Shown here piece after piece: positions 55,439 to 64,000 of a stretch of DNA of 64,000 nucleotides (positions within the stretch are counted from its first letter, which is position 1; each line of letters begins with the position of its first letter). Made by a program: the position numbers and the translations under genes. Source of the DNA: Allosphingosinicella deserti (GTDB lineage: Bacteria > Pseudomonadota > Alphaproteobacteria > Sphingomonadales > Sphingomonadaceae); assembly GCF_003012735.1 (NCBI RefSeq), contig NZ_PXYI01000008.1, positions 1-64,000 of the forward strand, in the 5' to 3' direction. The notes under the pieces were generated by a model, which saw only the letters and a program-made list of their open reading frames with translations, made no database searches and had not been told where the DNA came from.

Positions 55439-57586
55439 ATGAACAAGATCGTTCTTGGCGCCGCGGCGCCGCTCTTTATCGCCCTCGGCACCAGTGCGGT
55501 GGCCGCGCCGGCGCCGCAGTGGCGAGTCACCGAAGCAAGCGGCAACGTCCGTGTGGTCGAGAACGGCCGCGCGCGTGCGGTGACGAGGGGCGCACTGCTC
55601 GCGAGCGGGTCGACGATCGCCACGGGCGCCGGTGCCCGCGCGGTCATCGTTCGCGGCCAGGAATTCGTCGTAATCTCGCAAAGCAGCCAGTTGCGCGTGC
55701 CGGTCGTCGCCGAAAGCCGCGGCGGCCTGATGCAGATGATCGCCGATTACGGCACCGCCTTGTTCAGGATCGAGAAAAAGAGCAGCCCGCATTTCGGCGT
55801 GCAGACCCCCTATCTCGCGGCGGTGGTGAAAGGGACCACCTTCACCGTCAATGTCGGTCCGCAGGGTGGCACCGTTCAGGTGACCGAAGGCGCGGTCGAG
55901 GTGTCGACGCTCGATGGGGGCGCGGCCGAGCTGATCCGTCCAGGCAACATCGCCAGTGTCGGCGCAGGCGACCTTCTCCAGCTCTCCATCCAAGGCGACG
56001 TCAGCAAGGTGATCCGCTCCGACAATCCAGCCGGTACCGTCACCTCCTCACTGGGCGCGAAGCTCGGTGCCAGCGCGCCGGCGGCCGCGGAAACCGCGCC
56101 GTCGGAAGAGCCTTCCGCAGCAGCACAGCCCGGCCCGGAGGCAGAGCCGGCGGTCATCGAGAGCCCGATCGCCGAGAGTCCGCAATCCTTGTCGGATCTC
56201 ACCGGCGGCCTCATCGACGGGCCTTCGCCCGCGGAGATCGTTTTCGCGGAACTCAGCAAGCCGCTCGCAACGTTGGCCGGCGCGGGGAACGGCAACACGC
56301 CTCCGCCCGGTGGCGGCGAGATGACGCCTCCGACCGGCGGCGGAAATGATCAAAGCGGCGGAACGGCGCCCCCCCCGGCGGGTGGCGGCAGCGATCAGGG
56401 CGGCGAGACGACGACGCCCCCGGCCGGTGGCGGCAGCGATCAGGGCGGCGGGACGATGACGCCCCCGGCGGGTGGCGGCAGCGATCAGGGCGGCGGGACG
56501 ACGACGCCCCCGGCGGGTGGCGGCAGCGATCAGGGCGGCGGGACGACGACGCCCCCGACCGGTGGCGGCAGCGACCAGGGCGGCGGGACGACGACGCCCC
56601 CGGCGGGTGGCGGCAGCGATCAGGGCGGCGGGACGACGACGCCCCCGGCGGGTGGCGGCAGCGACCAGGGCGGCGGCACGACGACGCCCCCGGCGGGTGG
56701 AAACGGCGGCAGTTCCGACGGCGGCAGCGGCTCGAACGCCGGTGGCAACGGCAACGGCGGCAGTTCCGACAGCGGCAGCGGCTCGAGCGCCGGCGGCAAT
56801 GGCAATGGCAATACCGGCAACGGCAACGGCGGCAATTCCGATAGCGGCAAGCCGGACGCCGGAAAGCCTGATACTGGCAAGCCCGACACAGGTAAGCCCG
56901 ACAACGATAAGCCGGACACGGGGAAGCCTGACGCCGGCAAGCCTGACGCGGATAAGCCCGACAAGGATAAGCCTGACACGGGAAAACCTGACGCCGGCAA
57001 GCCCGACACGGATAAGCCGGACACGGGGAAGCCTGACGCCGGCAAGCCTGACGCGGATAAGCCCGACAAGGATAAGCCTGACACGGGAAAACCTGACGCC
57101 GGCAAGCCCGACACGGATAAGCCCGACAAGGATAAGCCGGACACGGGAAAGCCTGACGGCGGCAAGCCTGACGCCGGAAAGCCGGACACGGACAAGCCCG
57201 ACGCGGGTAAACCTGACGCAGGCAAGCCGGAGACGGATAAGCCTGACGCCGGCAAGCCGGACACGGACAAGCCCGACGCGGATAAACCTGACGCCGGCAA
57301 GCCGGAGACGGATAAGCCCGACGCAGGCAAGCCGGATACAGGCAAGCCTGACCCGGATAAGCCCGCGACCGGCAATTCCGACGCAGGCAGGCCCGACGGC
57401 GGTAAACCCGATGCGGGTGCACCCGAATCCCCGGGTCCGAAGGACGGCGGCAAAGGTGGTGAGTCAGAAGGGCGCGGCAAGGCCGGAGAGCGGATCGAGC
57501 ATCTCATCGCGGATACGGACGCTGCCGCGGCCGAGCGCGCCGACGTGCGCACGGATCGTCTGAGCGGTCTGCAGCGCGCCGACTGA
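55439..57586 (+). CDS. FecR-domain secreted protein with long tandem peptide repeats
   Basis: A 715-residue exported protein with a signal peptide (~24 residues, ending VAA). A FecR/LysM-like β domain spans ~30-200 (GALLASGSTIATGAGARAV, TPYLAAVVKGTTFTV). Then come about seven 15-residue units (PPAGGGSDQGGGTTT type, ~310-420) and a Gly/Ser/Asn-rich stretch. After that are >30 KPDxx pentapeptides alternating Gly, Asp, Lys or Thr at the last positions (~470-660). It ends with a charged helix (ADTDAAAAERADVRTDR). FecR domains can sense periplasmic signals; the repeats suggest a flexible, calcium- or surface-binding spacer. The CHASE2 gene follows after 13 nt. Confidence 0.85.
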   Translation: MNKIVLGAAAPLFIALGTSAVAAPAPQWRVTEASGNVRVVENGRARAVTRGALLASGSTIATGAGARAVIVRGQEFVVISQSSQLRVPVVAESRGGLMQMIADYGTALFRIEKKSSPHFGVQTPYLAAVVKGTTFTVNVGPQGGTVQVTEGAVEVSTLDGGAAELIRPGNIASVGAGDLLQLSIQGDVSKVIRSDNPAGTVTSSLGAKLGASAPAAAETAPSEEPSAAAQPGPEAEPAVIESPIAESPQSLSDLTGGLIDGPSPAEIVFAELSKPLATLAGAGNGNTPPPGGGEMTPPTGGGNDQSGGTAPPPAGGGSDQGGETTTPPAGGGSDQGGGTMTPPAGGGSDQGGGTTTPPAGGGSDQGGGTTTPPTGGGSDQGGGTTTPPAGGGSDQGGGTTTPPAGGGSDQGGGTTTPPAGGNGGSSDGGSGSNAGGNGNGGSSDSGSGSSAGGNGNGNTGNGNGGNSDSGKPDAGKPDTGKPDTGKPDNDKPDTGKPDAGKPDADKPDKDKPDTGKPDAGKPDTDKPDTGKPDAGKPDADKPDKDKPDTGKPDAGKPDTDKPDKDKPDTGKPDGGKPDAGKPDTDKPDAGKPDAGKPETDKPDAGKPDTDKPDADKPDAGKPETDKPDAGKPDTGKPDPDKPATGNSDAGRPDGGKPDAGAPESPGPKDGGKGGESEGRGKAGERIEHLIADTDAAAAERADVRTDRLSGLQRAD
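56373..56690 (+). repeat. 45-bp tandem repeat (about seven units)
   Basis: Direct repeats of 45 bp, nearly identical, encode the PPAGGGSDQGGGTTT unit inside the FecR gene. The high identity points to recent expansion or gene conversion. It is not a CRISPR: there are no unique spacers. Confidence 0.9.
56848..57416 (+). repeat. 15-bp degenerate tandem repeat (over 30 units)
   Basis: Pentapeptide-coding units of the KPDxx type. Larger mosaic blocks repeat, for example a run from KPDTGKPDAGKPDADKPDKD that recurs several times, showing duplication of multi-unit segments. It keeps all reading frames open, which creates spurious long antisense frames. Confidence 0.9.
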
Positions 57587-57599
57587 TCGGGCCTTATCA

Positions 57600-59927
57600 A
57601 TGTCTCGCTTCGCAAGCCTCGCTCAGCGCATCGACAGCCTTCCACGGCGGCTGACAGTCGCGGCAGTGGCGCTGATCGGGTTCGGGATGCTCTTCACCGG
57701 TCTCGGAACCGGTTTCGAGCAAGGTCTGCAGGATCTGCGCTTCGGCTTGCGTTCGCGGCCGGCGAGCGGAGAGATCGTCGTCGTCGAGATCGACGCCCGC
57801 AGCCTCAAGCAGATTGCCCGCTGGCCCTGGCCGCGCAGCGTCCATGCGAAGCTCGTCGACCGGCTCCGCGAGGCCGGCGCGCGGTCGATCGCCTTCGACG
57901 TCGATTTCTCCTCGCCGACCGAGCCCAAGGAGGATGGGGCGCTCGCCGCGGCGCTTGACCGCGCCGGCGGCGGCGTGATCATTCCTACCTTCCGGCAGGC
58001 TGCCGGCAGCGGCGCCACTGGTTTCGTCGACAATCTGCCGATCAAGTTGCTTGCCGATCGCGCCTTCCTCGGAGCGGTCAATGTGCAGCCCGACAGCGAC
58101 GGGACCGTCCGCCGGATGCCACTCGGCGTCGAAACCGCGGACACGCCGCGTCCGTCGCTTCCCAGCCTCACGGCAGGCGTGACGGCCGATATCCGCCAGG
58201 ACTTTCCGGTAGATTATGCGATCGAGCCCGACACGATCCCGCGGTTCAGCGTCATCGATGTCGTCGACGGGAAGGTTCCGGCGGCGGCGCTCGCGAACAA
58301 ACGGGTGATGATCGGCGCGACCGCGATCGAGATCTGGGACCGCTACACGACGCCGCGCTACGGCGTGTTGCCCGGCGTGGTGATCCAGGCGATCGCCGCC
58401 GAATCTCTGCTGGGTGCCCGGATTCCGCACGAATATAATGGCCTGGCGCCGCTGATCCTCGCGCTGGTCCTGGTGGCGGCACTCAGCCGCGGCCGGCGGC
58501 CGAGACACCTTGCTATGCTGCTTGCCGCAACCTGCCTCCTCGTCGCTGCGCCATTTGCCTCCGAGCAGAGATTCGCGGCCACGTTCCCGATCGTCCCCGC
58601 CCTGGCTGTGTTGATGTGCGGAATCGGCCTCGTGCTCGCCGCGTTTGGCGCCGACCGCGCGCGCCGGCGCGAGCGGCATGATCCGGCAACCGGGCTGCCG
58701 AACCTCGCCGCACTCGAAGCCGTCCTGACGAGCCGCCCCGATGCCCACGTCGTCGTCGCCCACATCGAACATTTCACCGTGCTCGCGTCCGGGCTGGGCG
58801 CGGACGCCGTCGGGCAGCTGGTGTTGCGTGTGTCGGAACGGCTGCGCCGCAGCTGCGCCCAGGGAATTGTCTATCGCGCCGACAGTGCGACCCTGGCCTG
58901 GATCGAGCGGGCCGAGGACGAATCCAGCCTCGACGGCCGCCTGGAAGAGACCGCCGCCCTGATGCGCGCGCCGCTCGCCCTCGATCGTCCCGTCGACGTC
59001 TCGCTCACCTTCGGTCTTGCGGCGGGCGGCGGCGACCGCCGCAGTCCACGCGCGCTGGTCGCCGATGCCGAGCTTGCCGCGCTGAACGCGGCGCGTCGGG
59101 GCGGTCGCTGGCAGAAGTTCACCGAAGCGGACGGCCAGGAAGCGAATTGGCAGCTCTCGCTGCTCGCAGAACTCGATTTGGCGATGGCAAGCGGCGACCT
59201 CTGGAACGCCTACCAGCCCAAGCTCGACATCGCGAGCGGGCGGATCATCGGTGTCGAGGCGCTGGTGCGCTGGAATCACCGCGAGCGCGGGCCGATCGGA
59301 CCGGATCGCTTCATTCCTGTTATCGAAGCAAACGGCCGGGCTGCCGATCTGACGATCCATGTTCTCCGTCAGGCGCTCGAGGATGCGCGCAGCTGGGGAG
59401 ACAATGGCTATCCGATCGGCGTCGCCGTCAATGTCTCGGCGACCCTGCTCGCCGATCACGGTTTCATCGAGACCGTGCGAGCGACGCTCGGCGATGGCGT
59501 CACGCGGCCGGATCGGTTGACGATCGAAGTCACCGAAAGCGCCGCGATGGTCGATCCGGAGCGCGCCGTGGCCGCACTCGAGAGCTGGCGTGCGCTCGGC
59601 GTCAACATTTCCATCGACGATTACGGCACCGGCCAGTCTTCGCTCGGTTATCTCCAGCGGCTTCCGGCGACGGAGCTCAAGATCGACAAGAGCTTCGTCC
59701 AGACGATCGCCGGCGATCGTCGCAACGCGATCATGGTGCGGTCGACCATCGCGATGGCGCACGAACTCGGCATGAAGGTGGTCGCGGAAGGGATCGAGGA
59801 TGCAGAATGCCTGCGGCTGCTCGGCGAGATGCACTGCGATACCGCCCAGGGCTTCTATATCTCTCGTCCGCTTTCAGCAGATGCGCTCTCCGCCTTGCTC
59901 GACAACAGGATGAAGGCGGCGGCCTGA
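57600..59927 (+). CDS. CHASE2 - degenerate GGDEF - EAL membrane protein
   Basis: A 775-residue sensor. An N-terminal helix precedes a periplasmic CHASE2 domain (~45-285; GFVDNLPIKLL, GVLPGVVIQAIAAESLL). Three helices follow (~295-365). The GGDEF-like domain is degenerate: at the signature site it reads RADSAT (426-431), so it should not make cyclic-di-GMP. The EAL domain is intact (Glu553-Ala-Leu; SIDDYGTGQSSL), so it is a probable phosphodiesterase. It is 13 nt from the FecR-repeat gene, which may feed it a signal. Confidence 0.9.
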   Translation: MSRFASLAQRIDSLPRRLTVAAVALIGFGMLFTGLGTGFEQGLQDLRFGLRSRPASGEIVVVEIDARSLKQIARWPWPRSVHAKLVDRLREAGARSIAFDVDFSSPTEPKEDGALAAALDRAGGGVIIPTFRQAAGSGATGFVDNLPIKLLADRAFLGAVNVQPDSDGTVRRMPLGVETADTPRPSLPSLTAGVTADIRQDFPVDYAIEPDTIPRFSVIDVVDGKVPAAALANKRVMIGATAIEIWDRYTTPRYGVLPGVVIQAIAAESLLGARIPHEYNGLAPLILALVLVAALSRGRRPRHLAMLLAATCLLVAAPFASEQRFAATFPIVPALAVLMCGIGLVLAAFGADRARRRERHDPATGLPNLAALEAVLTSRPDAHVVVAHIEHFTVLASGLGADAVGQLVLRVSERLRRSCAQGIVYRADSATLAWIERAEDESSLDGRLEETAALMRAPLALDRPVDVSLTFGLAAGGGDRRSPRALVADAELAALNAARRGGRWQKFTEADGQEANWQLSLLAELDLAMASGDLWNAYQPKLDIASGRIIGVEALVRWNHRERGPIGPDRFIPVIEANGRAADLTIHVLRQALEDARSWGDNGYPIGVAVNVSATLLADHGFIETVRATLGDGVTRPDRLTIEVTESAAMVDPERAVAALESWRALGVNISIDDYGTGQSSLGYLQRLPATELKIDKSFVQTIAGDRRNAIMVRSTIAMAHELGMKVVAEGIEDAECLRLLGEMHCDTAQGFYISRPLSADALSALLDNRMKAAA

Positions 59928-59945
59928 TCATTGCTAGCGCCGCGT

Positions 59946-61436
59946 TCAGGCGGGAATGGGTGCGCAATATTGCTCGATGAAGTCCTGGTGGGTGGGCATG
60001 CGCTGCACCGCCGCCGCGATTTTGGATTTGAGGTCGGCGAGTGATTGCTGCATCCGCTCCGGCGGCATCAATCGGCTCACCTGGTGGTTGCCGAGCGGTT
60101 CGAGCCGCTGCCCGAGCATCACCTGGACCCAAGAATCGACCCGGAACAGATCGTCGCTGGCCTGATAGGCGAAACCCGCTTCGCGGAAGAGGCCGATGCG
60201 GTCGGCGAGCGTCGCCGGCACGTCCATGTCGCGGCACTGGCGCCAGAAAGCCGAATCGTCCCGCTCGGTGAGCTTGTAATGGAGGATGATGAAGTCGCGG
60301 ATTCGTTCGAGCTCGTTCTGCGCCTGGTCGTTGAAACGGCGCACCACCGGCTCGCTGATGCCCGAAAATGGAAACATCTGCATCAGCCGAGTCACCGCGA
60401 TCATGATCAGGTGGATCGAGGTCGATTCCAGCGGTTCGACGAACCCGCTGGCGAGCCCGAGCGCGACACAATTCTTCTCCCACGTCTTACGGCGGCGCCC
60501 GGTGCGGTAACGGATCACTCGCGGCTCGGTCAGCGCATCGCCCTCTAGTTTCGCCATCAGCAGCGCTTGGGCCGCGTCGTCGTCCATGTGAGCGCTCGAA
60601 TAGACGAGGCCGTTACCGACGCGGTGCTGGAGCGGGATTCGCCATTGCCAGCCCGCCTCGTGCGCAATCGCCCGCGTATAGGGAAGCGCCGGGCCAACCG
60701 AGCCCGTCTGCACCGCCAATGCGCTGTCGGTGGCGAGCCATTGGCCCCAATCCTCGTAGCCGGCCTTGAGCGTTTGCTCGATCAGCAGACCGCGAAAGCC
60801 GGTGCAGTCGATGAACAGATCGCCCTCGATCCGCGCGCCCGATTCCAGCACCAGGGCGCGAATGAAGCCGCTCTCCGGATCCTGTTCGACCTGTCCGATC
60901 TTGCCTTCGACGCGGGAGACGCCCTGGCGCTCGCTGCGCTCGCGCAGGTAGCGGCCGTACAAGGTCGCATCCAGATGATAGGCATAGTTGATCGCCGCAT
61001 CCGGGCCGGTCGCGAACTTGCCGGCTTCGGCGGCCTGAAGCTCAAAGCAATAGTCGCCGAGGCCGCCGGCGATCCTGCGCGCCCGCGCCTCGAGCCAGAA
61101 ATGGTGGAAGTCGGCGATCCAGGTGGAGGTGCCGATCTGGCCGAATGAGTGGAGGTAGCGATCGCCGAGCCGCGCCCAATCCTCGAAGGCTATGCCCAGC
61201 TTGAACGTCGCCTGGGTGGCTCGCATGAACTCGCGTTCGTCGAGGCCGAGCAGGGCGTTGAAGCTGCGGGCCGTCGGGATCGTCGATTCGCCGACTCCGA
61301 CAGTGCCGATCTCGTCGGATTCGACGAGGGTGATGTCGAGCAGCCGGCCCAGCTGGCGCGAGAGCGCTGCGGCTGCGATCCAACCGGCGGTACCGCCGCC
61401 GGCGATGACCACTTTCCTCACCTCTTGCCCGTCCAC
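59946..61436 (-). CDS. Flavin-dependent tryptophan halogenase family protein
   Basis: A 496-residue protein; GTG 61436 is chosen because of GAGAGGA eight bases upstream (GTG 61421 is an alternative). FAD-binding is Gly13-x-Gly15-x2-Gly18. The catalytic Lys79 (in TFKLGIAF) sits at the PrnA/RebH position, and the WQWRIP signature is at 263-268. GFVEPLEST (331-339) carries the conserved Glu. It forms the end of a minus-strand operon with cupin, SapC and TonB-receptor genes. Such loci occur widely in sphingomonads and caulobacters, often near sugar-uptake genes, so free-tryptophan halogenation is not certain. Confidence 0.9.
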   Translation of the reverse strand: MDGQEVRKVVIAGGGTAGWIAAAALSRQLGRLLDITLVESDEIGTVGVGESTIPTARSFNALLGLDEREFMRATQATFKLGIAFEDWARLGDRYLHSFGQIGTSTWIADFHHFWLEARARRIAGGLGDYCFELQAAEAGKFATGPDAAINYAYHLDATLYGRYLRERSERQGVSRVEGKIGQVEQDPESGFIRALVLESGARIEGDLFIDCTGFRGLLIEQTLKAGYEDWGQWLATDSALAVQTGSVGPALPYTRAIAHEAGWQWRIPLQHRVGNGLVYSSAHMDDDAAQALLMAKLEGDALTEPRVIRYRTGRRRKTWEKNCVALGLASGFVEPLESTSIHLIMIAVTRLMQMFPFSGISEPVVRRFNDQAQNELERIRDFIILHYKLTERDDSAFWRQCRDMDVPATLADRIGLFREAGFAYQASDDLFRVDSWVQVMLGQRLEPLGNHQVSRLMPPERMQQSLADLKSKIAAAVQRMPTHQDFIEQYCAPIPA

Positions 61437-61455
61437 GCTTGCGATCCTCTCGTCT

Positions 61456-62487
61456 TCAGCGGTTGAGCCGGTTGAGCAGCAAAGCGCGCAACCGGCGCGC
61501 CTTGAGATCGTCCATCGGGGCCAGATTGCCGCGGGCATGTTCGGGCAGATGCGCGGCCGGTCGATCGGCCGGGCCGAACACATAATAATCGAACAGGGCT
61601 TTCCATGCCTTCTTCTCCGGTGCCGGCCGATCGCGGAGGCTCAGCAAAGCATGGAGGAGCGTGTTCTGCGGCGTGTCCATGAAGGCGGGCGATGTGTTCC
61701 ACCAATAATTGACCAGCACGTTGAAGCCTTCGAGTGCTTCGACATGATGCCACCACAAAGCGGGATAGAAGAGCACGTCGCCGGGCTCGAGCTCGGCAAT
61801 TTCGCCGGCCGCAAGCGCTTCTGCAAAACGCGGATGGCGAACCGGATCGGGATTGTCGAAATCGACCATGCTGACGACCTGGCCGCCCGGCGTCGGCTCC
61901 AGCGGGCCCGGATAGAGATTGTCGATCTGCTCCGGCGGAAACAGGGTGAAGCGTCGGCGCCCGACTACGCAGCAGGCGAGATTGTTGGACATGTCGTAGT
62001 GGGCCGACGCAATCGTCCGGTTGCCGATCCAGATGCTCGCAAGCGGTGGATTGCGCTGGAACATGTCGTGGTTGAGCGGCAGGTCGTTCTCGCCGCGGAA
62101 ATCCGGAAGATAGAGATCGAGGTCGGTCGAGCCGATGTAGAAGGCGGGCGGCGCCGGATTATCGAGATGCTCTTCGATGCGGGCAAGCACCTCGCCAAGC
62201 GGCGCACGGCCCCCCTGGAAGTTGAGGCCGGTGACATCCTCGTTGTAGAAGAACCGGCCCTTGATCTCGGGCGCGCCGCTATAGGCGACGATCGGCCGCT
62301 GGCCCTGGAAGCGGCGCAGATAGGCGATTGCGGCGCGCGGCGATTCCAGGCCGCGTCGGACCAGCGGCCATTGGCCTGCCACGCCTTTCAGGATCGCCGG
62401 CTGCTGCTCGGTCATGAGACGATCATAAGGGATCGAGTCCGGCGCGATACCGGTCAGCACCCGGGTCTTGCGCATCGTCTCCCTCAT
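61456..62487 (-). CDS. JmjC-like cupin (cupin_8) protein
   Basis: A 343-residue Fe(II)/2-oxoglutarate-type oxygenase. The iron-binding His163-x-Asp165 is in SAHYDMSNN; the distal His is in WWHHVE (247 or 248). The motif NLACCVVGRRRFTLFPP follows. JmjC-like bacterial members hydroxylate proteins or small molecules; the substrate is unknown. It is 19 nt upstream of the halogenase gene and overlaps the SapC stop (ATGA), so it is part of a tight operon. Confidence 0.88.
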   Translation of the reverse strand: MRETMRKTRVLTGIAPDSIPYDRLMTEQQPAILKGVAGQWPLVRRGLESPRAAIAYLRRFQGQRPIVAYSGAPEIKGRFFYNEDVTGLNFQGGRAPLGEVLARIEEHLDNPAPPAFYIGSTDLDLYLPDFRGENDLPLNHDMFQRNPPLASIWIGNRTIASAHYDMSNNLACCVVGRRRFTLFPPEQIDNLYPGPLEPTPGGQVVSMVDFDNPDPVRHPRFAEALAAGEIAELEPGDVLFYPALWWHHVEALEGFNVLVNYWWNTSPAFMDTPQNTLLHALLSLRDRPAPEKKAWKALFDYYVFGPADRPAAHLPEHARGNLAPMDDLKARRLRALLLNRLNR

Positions 62488-63242
62488 GCACCCGCACCCG
62501 CGACCGGACCGTCGGTTGCGCCCGAAAGCTTGCGGTTCTTGAGCTCGATCAGGCGCTGGACGTTGGCAAGCGAAGACAAGGCGAAGATCGCGGGTGCCAG
62601 AAAGCCGGCATGATGCAGGCTCTCGAGCGCAGCCCCGTCTAGCGATGACAGCCGCTCGGCCGAAACGGCATGATAATTGGGAAGGGTGTAGGTGCGTCCT
62701 TCCCCAAGCGCGATCTCGACCGCAACCGGCTGGACGAGCGCAAGCGCGTCATAGGCTGCGTACATCGGCCGCGAGAGTTCCAGGCCCTCGTAGATCGTGC
62801 GCAACACGTCCGTAATTTCGTTGAGATAGGGCGCATTGCCACCCTGTGGCAGGAACAGGGCATGACCCTCGGCGTCGCCGACGCGGGGATCGTCGAGATC
62901 GACGTGGATCATCGGCGCGGGGCGCCCGTCGGGATCGTTCGCGCGCTGCGAGAGGCTGATCGAGAAGGGGCCACGGCGCTGGATCGCAGGCACGCTGCGC
63001 GTGCGCCAGCCTTCGCTGCCAAGATACAGATTTTCCTGGCGATCGAGGCCGAGCAGGACGACGGCCTGAAGCTGGTCCTCCTCGTCGCGGCGGAAGAAGA
63101 TGGCGAACTCGCGCTGCAATGCCTCGAATTCCGTCGGGAAGACCGGCAACTGGTTCACGGCATCACCAAAATCGGCGCCGAACCGCGGCGCCACCTTCAG
63201 CGCGGCATGATCGATATTGTTGAGAAGAACCTGTCTGGTCAT
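62484..63242 (-). CDS. SapC-family protein
   Basis: A 252-residue protein beginning MTRQVLLNNIDHAALKV, the SapC family opening. Further conserved blocks are FPTEFEALQREFAIFFR and ALFLPQGGNAPYLNEI (written in part). SapC was first linked to S-layer secretion in Campylobacter; in sphingomonads it always sits with TonB receptors and halogenases, with unknown function. It overlaps the cupin gene by ATGA. Confidence 0.88.
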   Translation of the reverse strand: MTRQVLLNNIDHAALKVAPRFGADFGDAVNQLPVFPTEFEALQREFAIFFRRDEEDQLQAVVLLGLDRQENLYLGSEGWRTRSVPAIQRRGPFSISLSQRANDPDGRPAPMIHVDLDDPRVGDAEGHALFLPQGGNAPYLNEITDVLRTIYEGLELSRPMYAAYDALALVQPVAVEIALGEGRTYTLPNYHAVSAERLSSLDGAALESLHHAGFLAPAIFALSSLANVQRLIELKNRKLSGATDGPVAGAGA

Positions 63243-63387
63243 GGCGCGCTGCTCAACCCTGTCCCCAACTCGGCCCTGCTCGGCTTCAGGCCGCCGCGAC
63301 CGCGGCGATGATGGTCCATCGCCAGCGCGCGGGAAAGAGCTTAGCGGCTTCCCACGCCGATGGCGACGCGCGGTATCGGAAAGAGGA

Positions 63388-63412
63388 AAGGCCGCTGACA
63401 CGCAGCGGCCTT
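63388..63412 (-). terminator. Terminator after the TonB-receptor gene (minus strand)
   Basis: AAGGCCGCTG and CAGCGGCCTT form a perfect 10-bp stem around ACACG. Read on the minus strand it is followed by a T-rich TTTCCTCTTT. It lies 21 nt after the receptor's stop, so SapC-cupin-halogenase probably has its own promoter or relies on read-through. Confidence 0.65.
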
Positions 63413-63433
63413 CCCCCTCCCGTTCCGCTGCGA

Positions 63434-64000
63434 TCAGAAGCGGAAGCGCGTACCGAGCAGAATGCGTGGCTTCTGCTCCTGCGCGAACCACAGTTGGTTC
63501 TCCGACCGGGCATAGGACCGGACCGGTTCGCTGAGGATGTTGATCGCTTCGAGCGAGACCGCGATATTCTCGGTCACGTCGTAGCTGATGTTCGCATCCA
63601 GGGTCCCGAACGGCGCGAAGAAGACCGGGTTCCTGTTGTTGCCGCGGTTCACCGCTGCCAGGAACTTGTCGCGCCAATTGTAGGCGACGCGGGCCGAGAG
63701 GCCGTTCTTCTCGAAGATGCCCGTGATGTTGAAGCTGTCGCTGAGGCCCGTGAGCGCGAACACGTTGGCGCTTGGATCGGCACCGCGATCGATCTTCACG
63801 TCGCCGAGCACCTTGGTGTACGACCCGGAGATACCAAAGCCGGTGTCCCCGAAGAAGTGCTGACCCTGGATTTCGAAGCCGTGAATGTTGCCGCGCCGGT
63901 TGTTGATCGGCGTCGCCACCGAGAAGGTGTAGAGCGGGTCGGCGGCATTGGCGACGACGTCGGTGCGGCGCAGAACCGTGTCGACGAAGGCCTGGTTGAG
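63434..64000 (-). CDS. TonB-dependent receptor, C-terminal part (truncated by window edge)
   Basis: The visible 188 residues are antiparallel β strands of an outer-membrane barrel (HGFEIQGQHFFGDTGFGISG, NITGIFEKNGLSARVAYNWRD, SLEAINILSEPVRSYAR). The protein ends in RFRF, with the terminal Phe needed for Bam insertion. The frame stays open to base 64000; the GTG near 63919 is an internal Val. The ligand cannot be known, but the adjacent SapC/cupin/halogenase genes recall oligosaccharide-uptake loci. Confidence 0.9.
   Translation of the reverse strand, partial: LNQAFVDTVLRRTDVVANAADPLYTFSVATPINNRRGNIHGFEIQGQHFFGDTGFGISGSYTKVLGDVKIDRGADPSANVFALTGLSDSFNITGIFEKNGLSARVAYNWRDKFLAAVNRGNNRNPVFFAPFGTLDANISYDVTENIAVSLEAINILSEPVRSYARSENQLWFAQEQKPRILLGTRFRF

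Noticed and set aside
55233-55442. A 69-residue + strand open frame before the FecR gene
   Set aside because: It runs into the FecR ribosome-binding site and start codon, has no start signal and shows no conserved features.
56373-57416. Direct repeats as a possible CRISPR array
   Set aside because: The repeats are contiguous without unique spacers and encode an in-frame peptide repeat. No cas genes are near.
56253-57645. Long Arg/Cys/Tyr-rich or Ser/Gly/Leu-rich open frames antisense to, or shifted from, the FecR repeats
   Set aside because: Tandem repeats with a period divisible by three keep every frame open. These frames contain only repeat translation and lack start signals or domains.

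Overview
The window is a high-GC alphaproteobacterial chromosome segment, most likely from a sphingomonad (Sphingomonadales). The evidence is a str-S10-spc ribosomal superoperon with sphingomonad-like proteins and a TTGACC-N17-TATAGG promoter, a DUF3140 protein, and a TonB receptor / SapC / cupin-8 / tryptophan-halogenase locus typical of sphingomonads and caulobacters. All assignments come from reading the sequence; no database search was run.

Layout. 1-2.9 kb: end of a pyruvate dehydrogenase operon (E2 fragment, a small membrane protein, E3). 3-8.1 kb: two secreted amidohydrolases flanking a NRAMP-fold transporter, then DUF3140. 8.2-9.9 kb: a MerR/TipAS regulator with its own palindrome, a cupin and a doubtful small coiled-coil gene. 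9.8-26.6 kb: rpsL-rpsG-fusA-tuf-rpsJ-rplCDWB-rpsS-rplV-rpsC-rplP-rpmC-rpsQ-rplNXE-rpsNH-rplFR-rpsE-rpmD-rplO-secY-adk, all on the + strand and closed by a strong bidirectional terminator. The usual next genes (rpsM, rpsK, rpoA, rplQ) are absent. The leaders before rpsL, rpsJ and rplC hold terminator-like and alternative hairpins, and a palindromic repeat element sits between rpmD and rplO.

26.6-46.6 kb is an accessory/housekeeping mosaic: lipoproteins, a RarD-type permease, a MAPEG protein, a Rieske oxygenase, a VIT/DUF2135 surface-type protein containing a 20-proline run and a TonB-receptor-like segment, KTSC and DUF1801 proteins, a membrane PAS-GGDEF-EAL protein, an orphan ExbD behind a near-perfect palindrome, a TonB/TolA-C-terminal-like lipoprotein, an FAD oxidase with a Rieske tail, a prolyl oligopeptidase, two paralogous secreted proteins around a HAD phosphatase, and a PhyH dioxygenase.

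47-55 kb is a compact type IV secretion cluster, virB2-B3-B4-B6-B8-B9-B10-B11, mostly with overlapping stop/start codons. virB1, virB5, virB7 and virD4 are not in it. 55-60 kb: a very repetitive FecR-domain secreted protein followed at once by a CHASE2-(degenerate GGDEF)-EAL protein. 60-64 kb, minus strand: the end of a TonB-dependent receptor, SapC, a JmjC-like cupin and a flavin-dependent tryptophan halogenase, probably an outer-membrane nutrient-uptake locus.
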